A stretch of DNA of 64,000 nt from Actinoalloteichus hymeniacidonis (GCF_014203365.1 NZ_JACHIS010000001.1:4960001-5024000), one strand, 5' to 3'; positions 44,437 through 53,065 are shown, counted from the first letter of the stretch. The notes: generated by a model not told the origin, from the sequence alone. Translations and numbers: made by a program.

Positions 44437-46149
44437 ATGCCTGTTCCCTCCGTGCCTTCCGCGCCGAGTGCCACCCGGTTGAACACACCTCCATCGGCAG
44501 GCGCCGTCGCGCCGACGCTGGTTCTGTTGGCGCTGCTCGGCCTCGGGGTGTGGGCGTTCGCCGATCTGCGGATCAACGTCGCGACCTTCGTCGACGGCGC
44601 CGCGAACGCCGCCCGGTTCGCCGCGCGGGTGTTCCCGCTGGACTTCCCGCCGTTGCTGGAGATCCTGGCTCTCTGTGGACAGACCCTGGCGATCGTCGTT
44701 CTGGCCACTCTGCTGTCGGCGCTGCTGTCGGCCCCGGTGGCGCTGCTGGCCGCCGCCGACACCACCCCCAACAATGCGGCCAGGATGGGGGCGCGGGCGC
44801 TCATCGTCGTCGCCCGCGCGGTGCCCGATGTGGTGCTGGCCATCGTGTTCGTGCGGGTCTTCGGCATCGGCTCGATCACCGGCGTGCTCGCGATGGGCCT
44901 GCATTCGATCGGCATGGTCGGCAAGCTGTATGCCGACGCGATCGAGCAGAGCGACCCCGGCCCGCCCACCGCGCTGCGGGCGACCGGCGCGACCCGGCTG
45001 CAACGGATCACGGGGGCGGTGCTGCCGCAGGTGTTGCCCGCGTTCGTCGCGGTCGGCCTGCACCGCTTGGACATCAACCTGCGGGTGTCGGTGGTGCTCG
45101 GTTTCGTCGGGGTCGGCGGCATCGGCTTCGCCATCGCCGAATCGCTGCGAGTACTGAACTACCAACGCGGCATCGCGCTGGCGCTGATCGTGTTGGCGCT
45201 GTGCATCGCGGTGGAGGTCGTCTCCGGCGCGATCCGCACCGCGCTACTCGGCCGGGCGGCGGCCGGTCCCCGCCGGGGCATCACCGGCGCCCTCGGCCGA
45301 CTGGTGAAGCCGAAGCAGCAGGTCGTGGTGTCCGCGGACCCGAGGGAGCGCTCGGCGGCCGCGCTGGCCGAGGGACGAGTGACGCCGCCGTGGCGGATGC
45401 GCCGTCGAGGAATCCTGTATGCCGTGGTCAGCACGGTGATCGTCGTAGCATCGATCGCCGGGGCAGGCATCTCGCCGCTGGCCTTCTTCGAAGCACTGCC
45501 CCGGATTTTCGAGGTGCTCGGCCAGTTCCTCCCGCCGCAGACCGGCGGCATCCTGCCCACGCTGCTGGCCGCGCTGTGGGTGACGGTGAAGATCGCGCTG
45601 GCCGCGACGCTGATCGGCGTCGTGCTGTCGATCCCGATCGGCGCGCTCGCCGCCGCCAACGTGGCCCCGAATGCGCGGGTAGCGCGGTTCTTCCGCCTGA
45701 TCATCCTCATCATTCGCGGGATTCCCGAGTTGATCCTGGCGATCGTCTTCGTCGTCATCACCGGACTCGGCGAGGTGGCGGGCGCGGTCGCCTTGGGCAT
45801 CGGCGGGATCGGCCTACTCGGCAAACTCGTCGCCGACTCCTTGGAAGAGGTCGACCCCGGCCCGGAACGCGCACTACGGGCGACCGGGGCAGGCCGACTC
45901 CAGGTGTTCCTCGCCGCCACCGTGCCCGCAGCGGGCAAGGCGCTCGTCGGACACGCGCTTTACCTGCTGGACACCAACATCCGCTCCGCGACCCTGCTCG
46001 GCATCGTCGGCGCGGGCGGCATCGGCTTCTACCTGCTCAACGCCGCCCGAGTCCTGGACTTCGGCGTCGTCACCACGGTGCTGATCCTGATCTTCGCCAC
46101 GGTGATGCTGGTCGAGCTGCTGGCGATGTGGCTGCGGAGTCGGTGGTGA
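44437..46149 (+). CDS. phnE: fused phosphonate ABC permease (PhnE-PhnE)
   Basis: The 570-residue protein holds two complete PhnE-type permease domains in tandem, residues about 20-275 and 320-570. Each has six membrane helices and a coupling loop with the EAA-type motif: DAIEQSDPGPPTALRATGATRLQRI in the first, DSLEEVDPGPERALRATGAGRLQVF in the second. Most phn operons encode one or two separate PhnE proteins, so this is a natural fusion giving both halves of the channel in one chain. It follows phnC by 29 bp. Confidence 0.93.
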   Translation: MPVPSVPSAPSATRLNTPPSAGAVAPTLVLLALLGLGVWAFADLRINVATFVDGAANAARFAARVFPLDFPPLLEILALCGQTLAIVVLATLLSALLSAPVALLAAADTTPNNAARMGARALIVVARAVPDVVLAIVFVRVFGIGSITGVLAMGLHSIGMVGKLYADAIEQSDPGPPTALRATGATRLQRITGAVLPQVLPAFVAVGLHRLDINLRVSVVLGFVGVGGIGFAIAESLRVLNYQRGIALALIVLALCIAVEVVSGAIRTALLGRAAAGPRRGITGALGRLVKPKQQVVVSADPRERSAAALAEGRVTPPWRMRRRGILYAVVSTVIVVASIAGAGISPLAFFEALPRIFEVLGQFLPPQTGGILPTLLAALWVTVKIALAATLIGVVLSIPIGALAAANVAPNARVARFFRLIILIIRGIPELILAIVFVVITGLGEVAGAVALGIGGIGLLGKLVADSLEEVDPGPERALRATGAGRLQVFLAATVPAAGKALVGHALYLLDTNIRSATLLGIVGAGGIGFYLLNAARVLDFGVVTTVLILIFATVMLVELLAMWLRSRW

Positions 46150-46208
46150 GAGGAGGCGCCTCGCATGGGCGGGGCGCTTCCTGGAGGCGACGATCGGCGG
46201 CTTGCTGC

Positions 46209-46358
46209 GAAACACCCCCGCGTGCGCGGGGCGGATGGCGTGATGGTCGAGCCCGACCGAGCGGAAGCAGAAACACCCCCGCGTGCGCGGGGCGGATTTC
46301 GCGTTGCACCGCAGGATCACCGCCGCCGGGGAAACACCCCCGCGTGCGCGGGGCGGAT
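46209..46358 (-). CRISPR. CRISPR array 1, three repeats, two spacers
   Basis: Three identical 28-bp repeats at 46209-46236, 46270-46297 and 46331-46358, read on the plus strand as GAAACACCCCCGCG...GGGGCGGAT, are separated by two 33-bp spacers (period 61). The GCG-centred inverted repeat and lengths fit type I-E. The shared flank on the right and repeat polarity suggest transcription on the minus strand. No cas genes are near. Confidence 0.95.
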
Positions 46359-46422
46359 ACTTGTTGACCTGGGGTTCTACCGATCAGTAACCGAGTTTTC
46401 GACCACTTGGATTTCGAGTCTA
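46359..46422 (-). promoter_or_regulatory. CRISPR leader 1
   Basis: About 62 bp next to the last repeat match the flank of array 2 with roughly eight differences. It begins ACTTGTTGACCTGGGGTTCT on the plus strand. Conservation only on this side marks it as the leader. Confidence 0.75.
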
Positions 46423-46479
46423 TCGATCAGGAGCCCCGACCAGAGCAGCACAGCCACCCTCAGCCGCCCCGCCAAGTCA

Positions 46480-47004
46480 TCACACCGGCTTATCGGGCAC
46501 CGCAACCAGACTGATGACGTGCCGGGTGCGCCCCTCGCCGGGCTCGTTACGGCGTTCGACGGCTGCTTCGAGTTCTTCGACGAGTTCGGTGTATTCCTCG
46601 TCGGTGACCCAGACGACGCCCTGCCGGTAGAGCAGGTTCTCCTGCGCGGGTTCGGTGTCCTCGCGGCTCAGGTAGCGGTCGAAGTCGCCGATCAGGGCGC
46701 CGCTGAAGACGGCGAAGGCCTTGCGGTGGTCGTCCTTGGTCATGGTCTCGCGGACGTCGCCCTCTATGCGCGCCTTCTCCTGCCGAACGCGGTAGCTGCG
46801 TTCGACGGTGCCGCGGACGGGTCTTTCCCGCACAACCTCCAGGATCTCGGCCTGGGCGAGCGCGGCGACGTGCCGGTACATCGTCGCCGCCGGGATATCG
46901 GGCAGCCGTTCGCGCAGCTGAGCGGTGGTCAGCTCATCGTGACCCAACAGGGTTTGCAGGATGCGCAGCCGAACTGGGTGGAGAAGAAGATCCGCGGTCG
47001 CCAT
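46480..47004 (-). CDS. ArsR-like winged-helix regulator
   Basis: The 174-residue protein has an N-terminal winged helix (residues 6-70, LLLHPVRLRILQTLLGHDELTTAQLRERLPDIPAATMYRHVAALAQAEILEVV) and a helical C-terminal half with EEYTELVEELEAAVERR. It is divergent from an alpha/beta hydrolase, and TGTTCTCA and TGAGAACA inverted repeats fill the 68-bp gap, so it probably represses itself and the hydrolase-CPBP pair. Confidence 0.88.
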   Translation of the reverse strand: MATADLLLHPVRLRILQTLLGHDELTTAQLRERLPDIPAATMYRHVAALAQAEILEVVRERPVRGTVERSYRVRQEKARIEGDVRETMTKDDHRKAFAVFSGALIGDFDRYLSREDTEPAQENLLYRQGVVWVTDEEYTELVEELEAAVERRNEPGEGRTRHVISLVAVPDKPV

Positions 47005-47011
47005 GGCTACA

Positions 47012-47049
47012 TGTTCTCACATCTGATAACGTTCTCGCCATTGAGAACA
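47012..47049. promoter_or_regulatory. inverted-repeat operator of the ArsR-like regulator
   Basis: TGTTCTCA at 47012-47019 is the exact complement of TGAGAACA at 47042-47049, and a third half-site GTTCTC at 47031-47036 forms a 6-6-6 palindrome with GAGAAC at 47043-47048. The whole 38 bp lies between the two divergent starts. Confidence 0.7.
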
Positions 47050-47072
47050 TTCGCACGTCAGGGAGCGGAACG

Positions 47073-47990
47073 TTGTACGACCTCGATATGACGATCACGG
47101 CAGACGACGGCACCGCGCTGGCAGGCACCCTGTCGCTGCCCATCGGACCGGGTCCGCACCCCACCGTCCTGCTGTTGCACGGCTCCGGTCCGCTGGACCG
47201 CGATGGCAACGCGGCGAAGCTCAGGTCGAATATCGGCCCGGAGCTGGCCACGGCCTTGGCGGCCAAGGGAATCGGCATGCTGCGCTACGACCGGCGCGGC
47301 GCGGGCGCCACCCCCGGCGACTGGCAGCGCACCGGCTTCTACGACAACCGCCGCGATGCCGCCGCCGCGATCACGGCGTTGGCCGCGCATCCCGACGTGC
47401 GCACCGATTCCATCGGCGTCATCGGCCACAGCGAGGGCGCCCTGCACGCCATGGCTTTGGCCGCCCAGGACGAGGTCCGCGCCGTGGTGTTGCTGGCCGG
47501 TTTCGCCGGAGTGGGCGAGGACGCCCTGCGTTGGCAGGCCCGTTCGGTGATCCAGGGCATGCCCGCGCCCGTGCGGCTGCTGCGCCGTCCGGCCGAGGCC
47601 CTGCTCAACCGGGTTCTCAACCGCCTCAAGAACTCCACCACCGACGTGGTCCGGATTGCGGGCGCCCCGATGAACGCCCGATGGATGCGCGAGATGCTCA
47701 CCCACGACACCCGCAAGGACCTGGTGGCCGCCAAGGCCGAGGTCCTCGCCATCACCGGCGACAAGGACATCCAGGTCGATCCCGCCGATCTGATCGCGAT
47801 CGAACGGCTGGTGCCCGGCGCCGTCGAGATCCACCGCAGCCCCGACCTCACCCACATCCTGCGCCGCGATTCGGGCACACCGAGTTTGCGGTCCTACCGC
47901 CGACTGTTCGGCGAGCCGGTCGACCCCGACCTGCTCTCGCTGGTCGGCACCTGGTTGCGCGAGCGACTGACCGCTACCCCGAACGCCTGA
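47073..47990 (+). CDS. alpha/beta hydrolase
   Basis: The 305-residue protein starts at TTG 47073, with GGGAG upstream; ATG 47088 is an alternative. It has the oxyanion HG motif (LLHGSGPLDRDGN), nucleophile elbow GHSEG, acid Asp in ITGDKDIQVDP and a final His in DLTHILRR. The set matches dienelactone-hydrolase-like peptidase or esterase proteins with an RRGAG strand-helix. It is followed 39 bp later by a CPBP protease in the same direction. Confidence 0.88.
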   Translation: MYDLDMTITADDGTALAGTLSLPIGPGPHPTVLLLHGSGPLDRDGNAAKLRSNIGPELATALAAKGIGMLRYDRRGAGATPGDWQRTGFYDNRRDAAAAITALAAHPDVRTDSIGVIGHSEGALHAMALAAQDEVRAVVLLAGFAGVGEDALRWQARSVIQGMPAPVRLLRRPAEALLNRVLNRLKNSTTDVVRIAGAPMNARWMREMLTHDTRKDLVAAKAEVLAITGDKDIQVDPADLIAIERLVPGAVEIHRSPDLTHILRRDSGTPSLRSYRRLFGEPVDPDLLSLVGTWLRERLTATPNA

Positions 47991-48029
47991 TCCACTCCCC
48001 CAGCACTATCCGAGAAGGAGCACTTCGGC

Positions 48030-48893
48030 ATGTCCACGTCAGCTTCGAACACCGGAAAATACAGCGGCGATCTCGTGTTGTTCATGGCGATCGCCTTCGT
48101 CGTGAGCTGGGCGTTGTGGGGAGTGGCGATCGCGATGGGCGGGCCCGCGGTGAACCCGGCCGCGACCCTGCCCCACCTGGTGGGGGCGTTCGGCCCGGCG
48201 ATCGCGGCACTGGTGATCCGCATCCGCCGAGGTCGACGCGGTGAACCCGTCCCCGAACACGCGGTGCGCTCCCGATTCAAGACCCTGGGCTGGGTGCCGG
48301 TGTTGATGGTGCTGGCCTCGGCGACCGTGCTGTCGGGCGGCCTGCTCGCGGGCGTGTCGGGCAGTGCCCCCATGCCCAGCGTCGACACCGCGATGGCCGT
48401 GTTGACCGCGCAGAGCCCGGTGATGTTCCTGGCCATGATGGTGATCTCCGGCCCGCTGGCGGAGGAACCGGGCTGGCGCGGCACCGCCTACCCGAGGATG
48501 CGCGCGTCGATGAGCCGCCTCCAGATCGGTCTGGTGCTCGGCACCATCTGGGCGGTGTGGCATCTGCCGCTGTTCTTCATCGCCGGAACCGTCCAGTCCC
48601 AGCTCGGCCTGGCCACGCCCAGCGGCGTGCTGTTCGCGGTCAGCTCCATCCCGATGGCGATGCTGTGCTGCTGCGCCTACGAGCGGGCCGGCGTCGTGGC
48701 CTCGGTGGCCGTGCACTTCGCGGTGAACCTGACGATGGTCCTGACGAATGTGCAGGCTCCCGTCACCCTGGCGCTGATCATGGGAATTCAGGCGATCGTC
48801 GTCGCGATCCTGCTGGCCACGGGCAAGGACAAGGCCGCATCGGGAGCCCCGGCCGCGACCAGCGACGAACCGAAGGTCGCCGAGAACGCCTGA
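48030..48893 (+). CDS. CPBP-family intramembrane protease 2
   Basis: The 287-residue membrane protein starts at ATG 48030, with GAGAAGGAG upstream. The CPBP motifs are E145-E146-P-G-W-R150, the WAVWHLPLF histidine element and VHFAVN. It differs from the first CPBP protein at 23396, so the two are not recent duplicates. It is likely co-transcribed with the hydrolase and controlled by the ArsR-like protein; a role in envelope maintenance or self-immunity is possible. Confidence 0.87.
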   Translation: MSTSASNTGKYSGDLVLFMAIAFVVSWALWGVAIAMGGPAVNPAATLPHLVGAFGPAIAALVIRIRRGRRGEPVPEHAVRSRFKTLGWVPVLMVLASATVLSGGLLAGVSGSAPMPSVDTAMAVLTAQSPVMFLAMMVISGPLAEEPGWRGTAYPRMRASMSRLQIGLVLGTIWAVWHLPLFFIAGTVQSQLGLATPSGVLFAVSSIPMAMLCCCAYERAGVVASVAVHFAVNLTMVLTNVQAPVTLALIMGIQAIVVAILLATGKDKAASGAPAATSDEPKVAENA

Positions 48894-48922
48894 GCAGGTC
48901 GGCCAGCTCGCCCGCCGTTCGA

Positions 48923-49405
48923 CTAGGACTCACCGGCCGATCCACGCCGCGTTGTCCGGGTCAGTTCCCGGGTCTGTTCTTGAAGGATGTCGATCGTGCG
49001 GGTCACGTAGTCCGCGATGAGTTCCTGCTCCGCAGGCGAGTAGCGCGCCACCATGGCCTGCATCGCCGTGGACAGGCCGCCGAAGATCTCCCCGAAACCT
49101 TCCCGGCCCCTGCCTGCCACGCTGATCACCACGCGGCGGCGGTCGGCGGGGTCGGGGGTCTTCGTCACCAGGTCCAAGCGTTCCAAGCGATCGACCATGC
49201 CGGTCACCGCTCCCGGTGTCAGACCGATCAGTGTCGCCAGTGCCCCCGCCGAAAGTGGGCCGTGGGCGCCGATGACCCCCAGCGCCCGCTGATCGACCGC
49301 GCTGACTCCCAGGTATGACCCGACCGCCTCATGGAACGCGACCACCGCCGTACTGAGTTCACGTCCCAACGCAGGCCCCGGATCGCCGTCTTCTCCTCGC
49401 GCCAC
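48923..49405 (-). CDS. MarR-family regulator
   Basis: The 160-residue protein (GTG 49405) has the MarR winged helix: VDQRALGVIGAHGPLSAGALATLIGLTPGAVTGMVDRLERLDLVTKTPDPADRRRVVISV. Flanking helices give the dimer. It is divergent from a small membrane protein gene; the gap has a TACCGA-N10-TCGGTA palindrome, the form of a MarR site. Confidence 0.9.
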   Translation of the reverse strand: MARGEDGDPGPALGRELSTAVVAFHEAVGSYLGVSAVDQRALGVIGAHGPLSAGALATLIGLTPGAVTGMVDRLERLDLVTKTPDPADRRRVVISVAGRGREGFGEIFGGLSTAMQAMVARYSPAEQELIADYVTRTIDILQEQTRELTRTTRRGSAGES

Positions 49406-49415
49406 CAAATCAGTA

Positions 49416-49437
49416 TACCGAGCTAAATATTTCGGTA
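49416..49437. promoter_or_regulatory. MarR operator palindrome
   Basis: TACCGA at 49416-49421 and TCGGTA at 49432-49437 are perfect inverted repeats with a 10-bp AT-rich spacer, in the 69-bp divergent gap. Confidence 0.7.
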
Positions 49438-49474
49438 CGCTGAAGTAATTCGTGCTGCGATGGGAGGGCTCTCG

Positions 49475-49990
49475 ATGAGTACGGCACTGCGTGGTGAGTT
49501 CAGGTTGGCGTTGGAGGTGCCCGGCTGGGCATGGCGGTTCTACCTGCGTCATTTCCTGCCGATCGTCGGGTTGTCGCTGGTCGCCTCGGTGCAACGGCTG
49601 ATGGTGGTGAACTGGGCGGAGCAGATCCCGACCGCGGCCGTGGTGGCCTCGGAGATCCTGGTGCTGGGCGCGCGGCTGCTGCTGTTCGTGGTGCTCTGGC
49701 AGTTGGCCATGCGCAACACCGCGTGGCACTGGGACAACCTGTCCGAGTTCGCCCGGCTGCATTGGCCGAGCCTGCTGATCCAGGGCGCACTGCTTTCGGT
49801 GGCATTCCTGGTCTTCGACCTGCTCGCGGAGAACGTCGTGGCGGGCTTACTGGCCGAGGAAACCAGGTCGACCTACCTCGCGGTGCTGCTGTTCGTGAAG
49901 AACCCGACCGTCATCGCCTTCACCTTCGTCTGGTGGGTGGGGCTGGCGCGTCAGATGCTGCGCACGGCCCCCGAGAAAACCCCGGCCTGA
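49475..49990 (+). CDS. membrane protein next to MarR regulator, function unknown
   Basis: The 171-residue protein starts at ATG 49475, chosen because GGGAGGG precedes it. It has about four membrane segments (residues 28-48, 57-85, 95-115 and 128-150) and no recognised catalytic motif. It is divergent from the MarR gene and likely its target. Confidence 0.6.
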   Translation: MSTALRGEFRLALEVPGWAWRFYLRHFLPIVGLSLVASVQRLMVVNWAEQIPTAAVVASEILVLGARLLLFVVLWQLAMRNTAWHWDNLSEFARLHWPSLLIQGALLSVAFLVFDLLAENVVAGLLAEETRSTYLAVLLFVKNPTVIAFTFVWWVGLARQMLRTAPEKTPA

Positions 49991-50207
49991 AGCGCGGCCG
50001 TCTGGGTCTCGCGCGCACCAGGATGCTCGGTCTGCGGTGGGCAATCCGGCATCACGCGCGCGATCGATCGATTCGAGGGACACCCACCGCGCGCCGCCGG
50101 GGCCGGGCGCGATGCCATGCGGTTCGGATCCGGTGGACAGTTCGTCGCTTCGGATGTCGTCATCGCGGGCGAATGCACCGCCGCAGCTCTCGGCTAGCTC
50201 GAGCAGG

Positions 50208-50357
50208 GGAACACCCCCGCGTGCGCGGGGCGGATCCCGTCGGCGTGGTACCTGACCGTCAAGGGGCAGGAACACCCCCGCGTGCGCGGGGCGGATATTA
50301 TCGTAGAGGTGGCAGCGTGAAGCACACAGGGAACACCCCCGCGTGCGCGGGGCGGAT
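50208..50357 (-). CRISPR. CRISPR array 2, three repeats, two spacers
   Basis: Three 28-bp repeats at 50208-50235, 50269-50296 and 50330-50357 (GGAACACCCCCGCG...GGGGCGGAT on the plus strand) carry two 33-bp spacers. The repeats differ from array 1 only at the second base (G instead of A). Same orientation, period and leader side as array 1. Confidence 0.95.
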
Positions 50358-50421
50358 ACTTGTTGACCTGGGGTTCTACCGACCGGTAACCGGGTTTTCG
50401 ACCACTAAGAATTCGAGTCTA
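50358..50421 (-). promoter_or_regulatory. CRISPR leader 2
   Basis: It begins ACTTGTTGACCTGGGGTTCT and matches leader 1 over about 62 bp, including GTAACC and GTTTTCGACCACT. Beyond 50421 the similarity fades. The remaining bases to 50539 hold no gene I can support. Confidence 0.75.
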
Positions 50422-50539
50422 GAGATCGATCGACGCCGCGACCACACCGCCACCGTCGCACCCGACAGACCGCCCGCCCCGCGACCAACGGCCCTCGAAA
50501 GCCCGCCAGCCCCATCACATTCACCACCCGAACAAAACC

Positions 50540-51460
50540 TCAGCGACCAGACGTACGTTCTCCCGACGGCGTCACGCGCGCGATCGCGCCAGCCTCCAGT
50601 GCGATCCAGAGCCCACCGTCGGCGCCGAGCGCGATGCCGTGTGGTTCCGGCTTGTCGGCGGGAAGGTCATAGCTTCGGATAGCGCCCTCATGATCGATTC
50701 GACCGGCCCGTCCCGCGCCCCATTCGGTGAACCAGCAGGCCCCATCGGGCCCGGCGGTGATGGCATGGGGCCGGGCGTCGCGGTCGGGCAGTGGAAACTC
50801 GGTGATGGCTCCATCGACGGTGATCCGACCGATCTGGCCTGCGATGATCTCGACGAACCACAGTGCGTCGTCACTGCCCCGCGTGATGCCGACCGGCCCC
50901 GCGCCCTCGGTCGGCAGCGGGAAGACGGTCACCTCGCCGCCGGTGGTAATACGGCCGATGGCGTTGGCCTGGTTCATCGTGAACCACAGCGCGCCATCCG
51001 GGCCTGCGACGATCATGGAGGGAAAGGTGCCGGTATCCGGCAGCGCGAACTCGGTGATCTCGCCCGCGGGGGTGATCCGCCCGATTCGGTCGGTGTTCAT
51101 CTCGGTGAACCACAGCGCGTCGTCGGGTCCGACCGCGAGGCCGTAGGGCGCGGAGTCCGGGGTGGGCAGCTCGAATTCGCTGATGTCGCCGTCGGTGGTG
51201 CTGCGGCCGATCCGATTTCCGTGCAGCTCGGTGAACCACAGGGCATCGTCCGGCCCGGCGACGATGAGCGCGGGCCCGGCGGTGGCGGAGTCCAGGGCGT
51301 GGGTGCGTTGAGTTCCGTCGAGCGCCATCCGACCGATCCGCCCCTGGTGGACATGGGTGAACCACATCGCGCCGTCCGGACCGGCCGCGGTCGCATAGGG
51401 CCCCTCGCCGGGCTCCCCCGCCGGAAACGCCACGATCGTCACATCAGGGCCGTTGGTCAT
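50540..51460 (-). CDS. vgb: virginiamycin B lyase-type streptogramin lyase
   Basis: The 306-residue protein forms a seven-bladed propeller with repeated GPDGA-x-WFTE blades. The catalytic group of Vgb is matched by H232 (RPHAI), E272-P-H274 (KPEPHGI) and E289 (IALEAG), in nearly the same spacing as H229, E268, H270 and E284 of the staphylococcal enzyme. It would linearise type B streptogramins by elimination of the ester. Many actinomycetes carry intrinsic vgb homologues, so this need not be acquired resistance. It has no signal peptide. Confidence 0.92.
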   Translation of the reverse strand: MTNGPDVTIVAFPAGEPGEGPYATAAGPDGAMWFTHVHQGRIGRMALDGTQRTHALDSATAGPALIVAGPDDALWFTELHGNRIGRSTTDGDISEFELPTPDSAPYGLAVGPDDALWFTEMNTDRIGRITPAGEITEFALPDTGTFPSMIVAGPDGALWFTMNQANAIGRITTGGEVTVFPLPTEGAGPVGITRGSDDALWFVEIIAGQIGRITVDGAITEFPLPDRDARPHAITAGPDGACWFTEWGAGRAGRIDHEGAIRSYDLPADKPEPHGIALGADGGLWIALEAGAIARVTPSGERTSGR

Positions 51461-51483
51461 GCCGGACAGTAAAGCCGCCGGAC

Positions 51484-51516
51484 CCTACGGGCGCGAACGC
51501 ATTTCGCGCCCGTAGG
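51484..51516 (-). terminator. hairpin downstream of the methyltransferase
   Basis: CCTACGGGCGCGAA at 51484-51497 is the exact complement of TTCGCGCCCGTAGG at 51503-51516, with a 5-base loop. It lies between the 3' end of the minus-strand methyltransferase and the start of vgb. Confidence 0.75.
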
Positions 51517-51598
51517 TCCCGTTGCTTCGCCCCGACCGCGTCTCAGGCGGCTCCGGCAAGCCACTCGTCACCGGAGCCGCAGAGCCAAGAAGCAGAGA

Positions 51599-52327
51599 TC
51601 ACTCGGCTTCGAGCACGAAGAACAGGAAGCTCGGCGCGGTCTCCAACAGGTAGAACACGTCGGGGAACAGCTCGCGCCCGGCTTCGTCAGGCTGGGGTTC
51701 GCTGATGCGCGCGATCCGGAAGCCCGCTGCGGTGAAGTCGTCGGTCATCTTGTGGAGCGGCCGGTTCCAGAAGGCGAGTTGGATGGTTGTGCCGCCCATC
51801 TCGAACTCGCCGACGTCGCGGTAGACCTCGAAGTAGTTGGGCCTGTGCCCGGACATCCGTTGGATGCAGTAATCAGCCGTCGGGTGATTGACCGAGGCGA
51901 TGAGTCGCCCGCCGGGTCGCAGCACGCGCCGCAGTTCAGCGAGTGTCGGCCCCCAGTCCTTCAGGTAGTGCAGGGACAGCGAGGCGATGACGTCGTCGAA
52001 TTCGCCGTCCGCATAAGGCAGTGGCTCGGCGAGGTCGTGGACCCGCAGGTCGACGTCGTCCCCGAGCCGTTTCCTGGCGATCTCCAGCATCCCGGCGCTC
52101 TTGTCGAATCCGCTCACGAGGGCGCCCCGGTCGCGCAGCTCCTTGCTGAGCGGGCCCGCACCACAACCGGCGTCGAGGATCTTGCGTCCGGCCACGTCGC
52201 CTGCCAGCCGCAGGGTCGCGGGCCGTTCGTAGTAGGCGTTCTCGAGGCTGCTCTCGTTCTCGGTGTTGTATATCTCGGCGAAGCTGTTGTAGTTGTTCAC
52301 CTGGTCGGACTCGGGGATCGACGTCAT
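51599..52327 (-). CDS. class I SAM-dependent methyltransferase
   Basis: The 242-residue enzyme starts at ATG 52327. Motif I is ILDAGCGAGPL, followed by FDKSAGMLEIAR, VHDLAEPLPYADGEFDDVIASLSLHYLKDW and the post-motif RRVLRPGGRLIASVNHP. The layout is that of UbiE/MenG-like small-molecule methyltransferases; the acceptor is unknown. It lies 42 bp downstream of the Cys-rich operon on the same strand. Confidence 0.9.
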   Translation of the reverse strand: MTSIPESDQVNNYNSFAEIYNTENESSLENAYYERPATLRLAGDVAGRKILDAGCGAGPLSKELRDRGALVSGFDKSAGMLEIARKRLGDDVDLRVHDLAEPLPYADGEFDDVIASLSLHYLKDWGPTLAELRRVLRPGGRLIASVNHPTADYCIQRMSGHRPNYFEVYRDVGEFEMGGTTIQLAFWNRPLHKMTDDFTAAGFRIARISEPQPDEAGRELFPDVFYLLETAPSFLFFVLEAE

Positions 52328-52368
52328 ACAGACGATCTTGGCAGTCTCGGCTGAGCCAAGTCTGTCGA

Positions 52369-52962
52369 TCAGAATTCTCCGGACACCGCAAGGTGTTCTG
52401 GCAGCGTGGCCGGGCCCGATAACGAGGCCAGCAGACAGCGGTTGCAGGGCGCACCGCAGCCGGGGGCGAGTTGTTCGAGGTCCTCGCCGAGCCGGAACAG
52501 CGCGCCGCACCGGGCCGTCATCGTGGTGGCGGATAGCCCGCTGTCCTCGACGATGTGGACGTCGATGGTGCCGCGTCGCCGGACGAACAGCCGGAAGTCG
52601 GAGCCGACCGGTTCGATGGCGGGTTCGTCCCAGATGATCGCCTGACAGTCGGCGCAGTCGACGACCTCGGCGGGCACGCCCGGCAGCATCTCGGCTGGCG
52701 GCGGCCCGATGGTCAGCGGGATTCCGCAGAGCGAGAAGGCCTGTTCTCCGGCGCTGGGCAGGGTTTCGCCTTCGTCGACGAACACGGCGTGCCGCTGGCA
52801 GACGATGCCGACCTCGGGCAGCGTGACCTGGTCGATCAGCAGCGGGTCGGTGGCGCGGAGGGGTTCGTCGGGGTTCGCGGTGGGTTCGACGACCGGCTCG
52901 GATGCCGGGATCGCGGGCTCGGCATTGCTGCCGTGTTGGTCGCCGGGTGTGCGGTCGGTCAT
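52369..52962 (-). CDS. Cys-rich hypothetical protein 1
   Basis: The 197-residue protein starts at ATG 52962. A low-complexity Pro/Glu N-terminal part is followed by EVGIVCQRHAVFVDEG, FSLCGIPL, VVDCADCQAIIWDE and CGAPCNRCLLA, which can form two zinc knuckles (CxxC and CxxxCxxC). The family is unknown to me. It is the last of four minus-strand genes, three of them tightly overlapping. Confidence 0.65.
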   Translation of the reverse strand: MTDRTPGDQHGSNAEPAIPASEPVVEPTANPDEPLRATDPLLIDQVTLPEVGIVCQRHAVFVDEGETLPSAGEQAFSLCGIPLTIGPPPAEMLPGVPAEVVDCADCQAIIWDEPAIEPVGSDFRLFVRRRGTIDVHIVEDSGLSATTMTARCGALFRLGEDLEQLAPGCGAPCNRCLLASLSGPATLPEHLAVSGEF

Positions 52963-53065
52963 CGTCGGTCTCCCGCCATCGCCAGGACATAGGGCCGAAT
53001 CCGCGCCGCCCGGCGGAGAAATCGTGCGGTGATCTGACTGCGCCGCCGGGGCTGGGGAAGAGTGG

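Noticed and set aside
46148-46175. A degenerate fourth CRISPR repeat one period before array 1
   Set aside because: Only scattered GC-rich matches remain and the sequence overlaps the phnE stop; not supported.
50540-51460. Vgb gene taken as proof of acquired antibiotic resistance
   Set aside because: Homologues are common and intrinsic in actinomycetes; no mobile element borders it.
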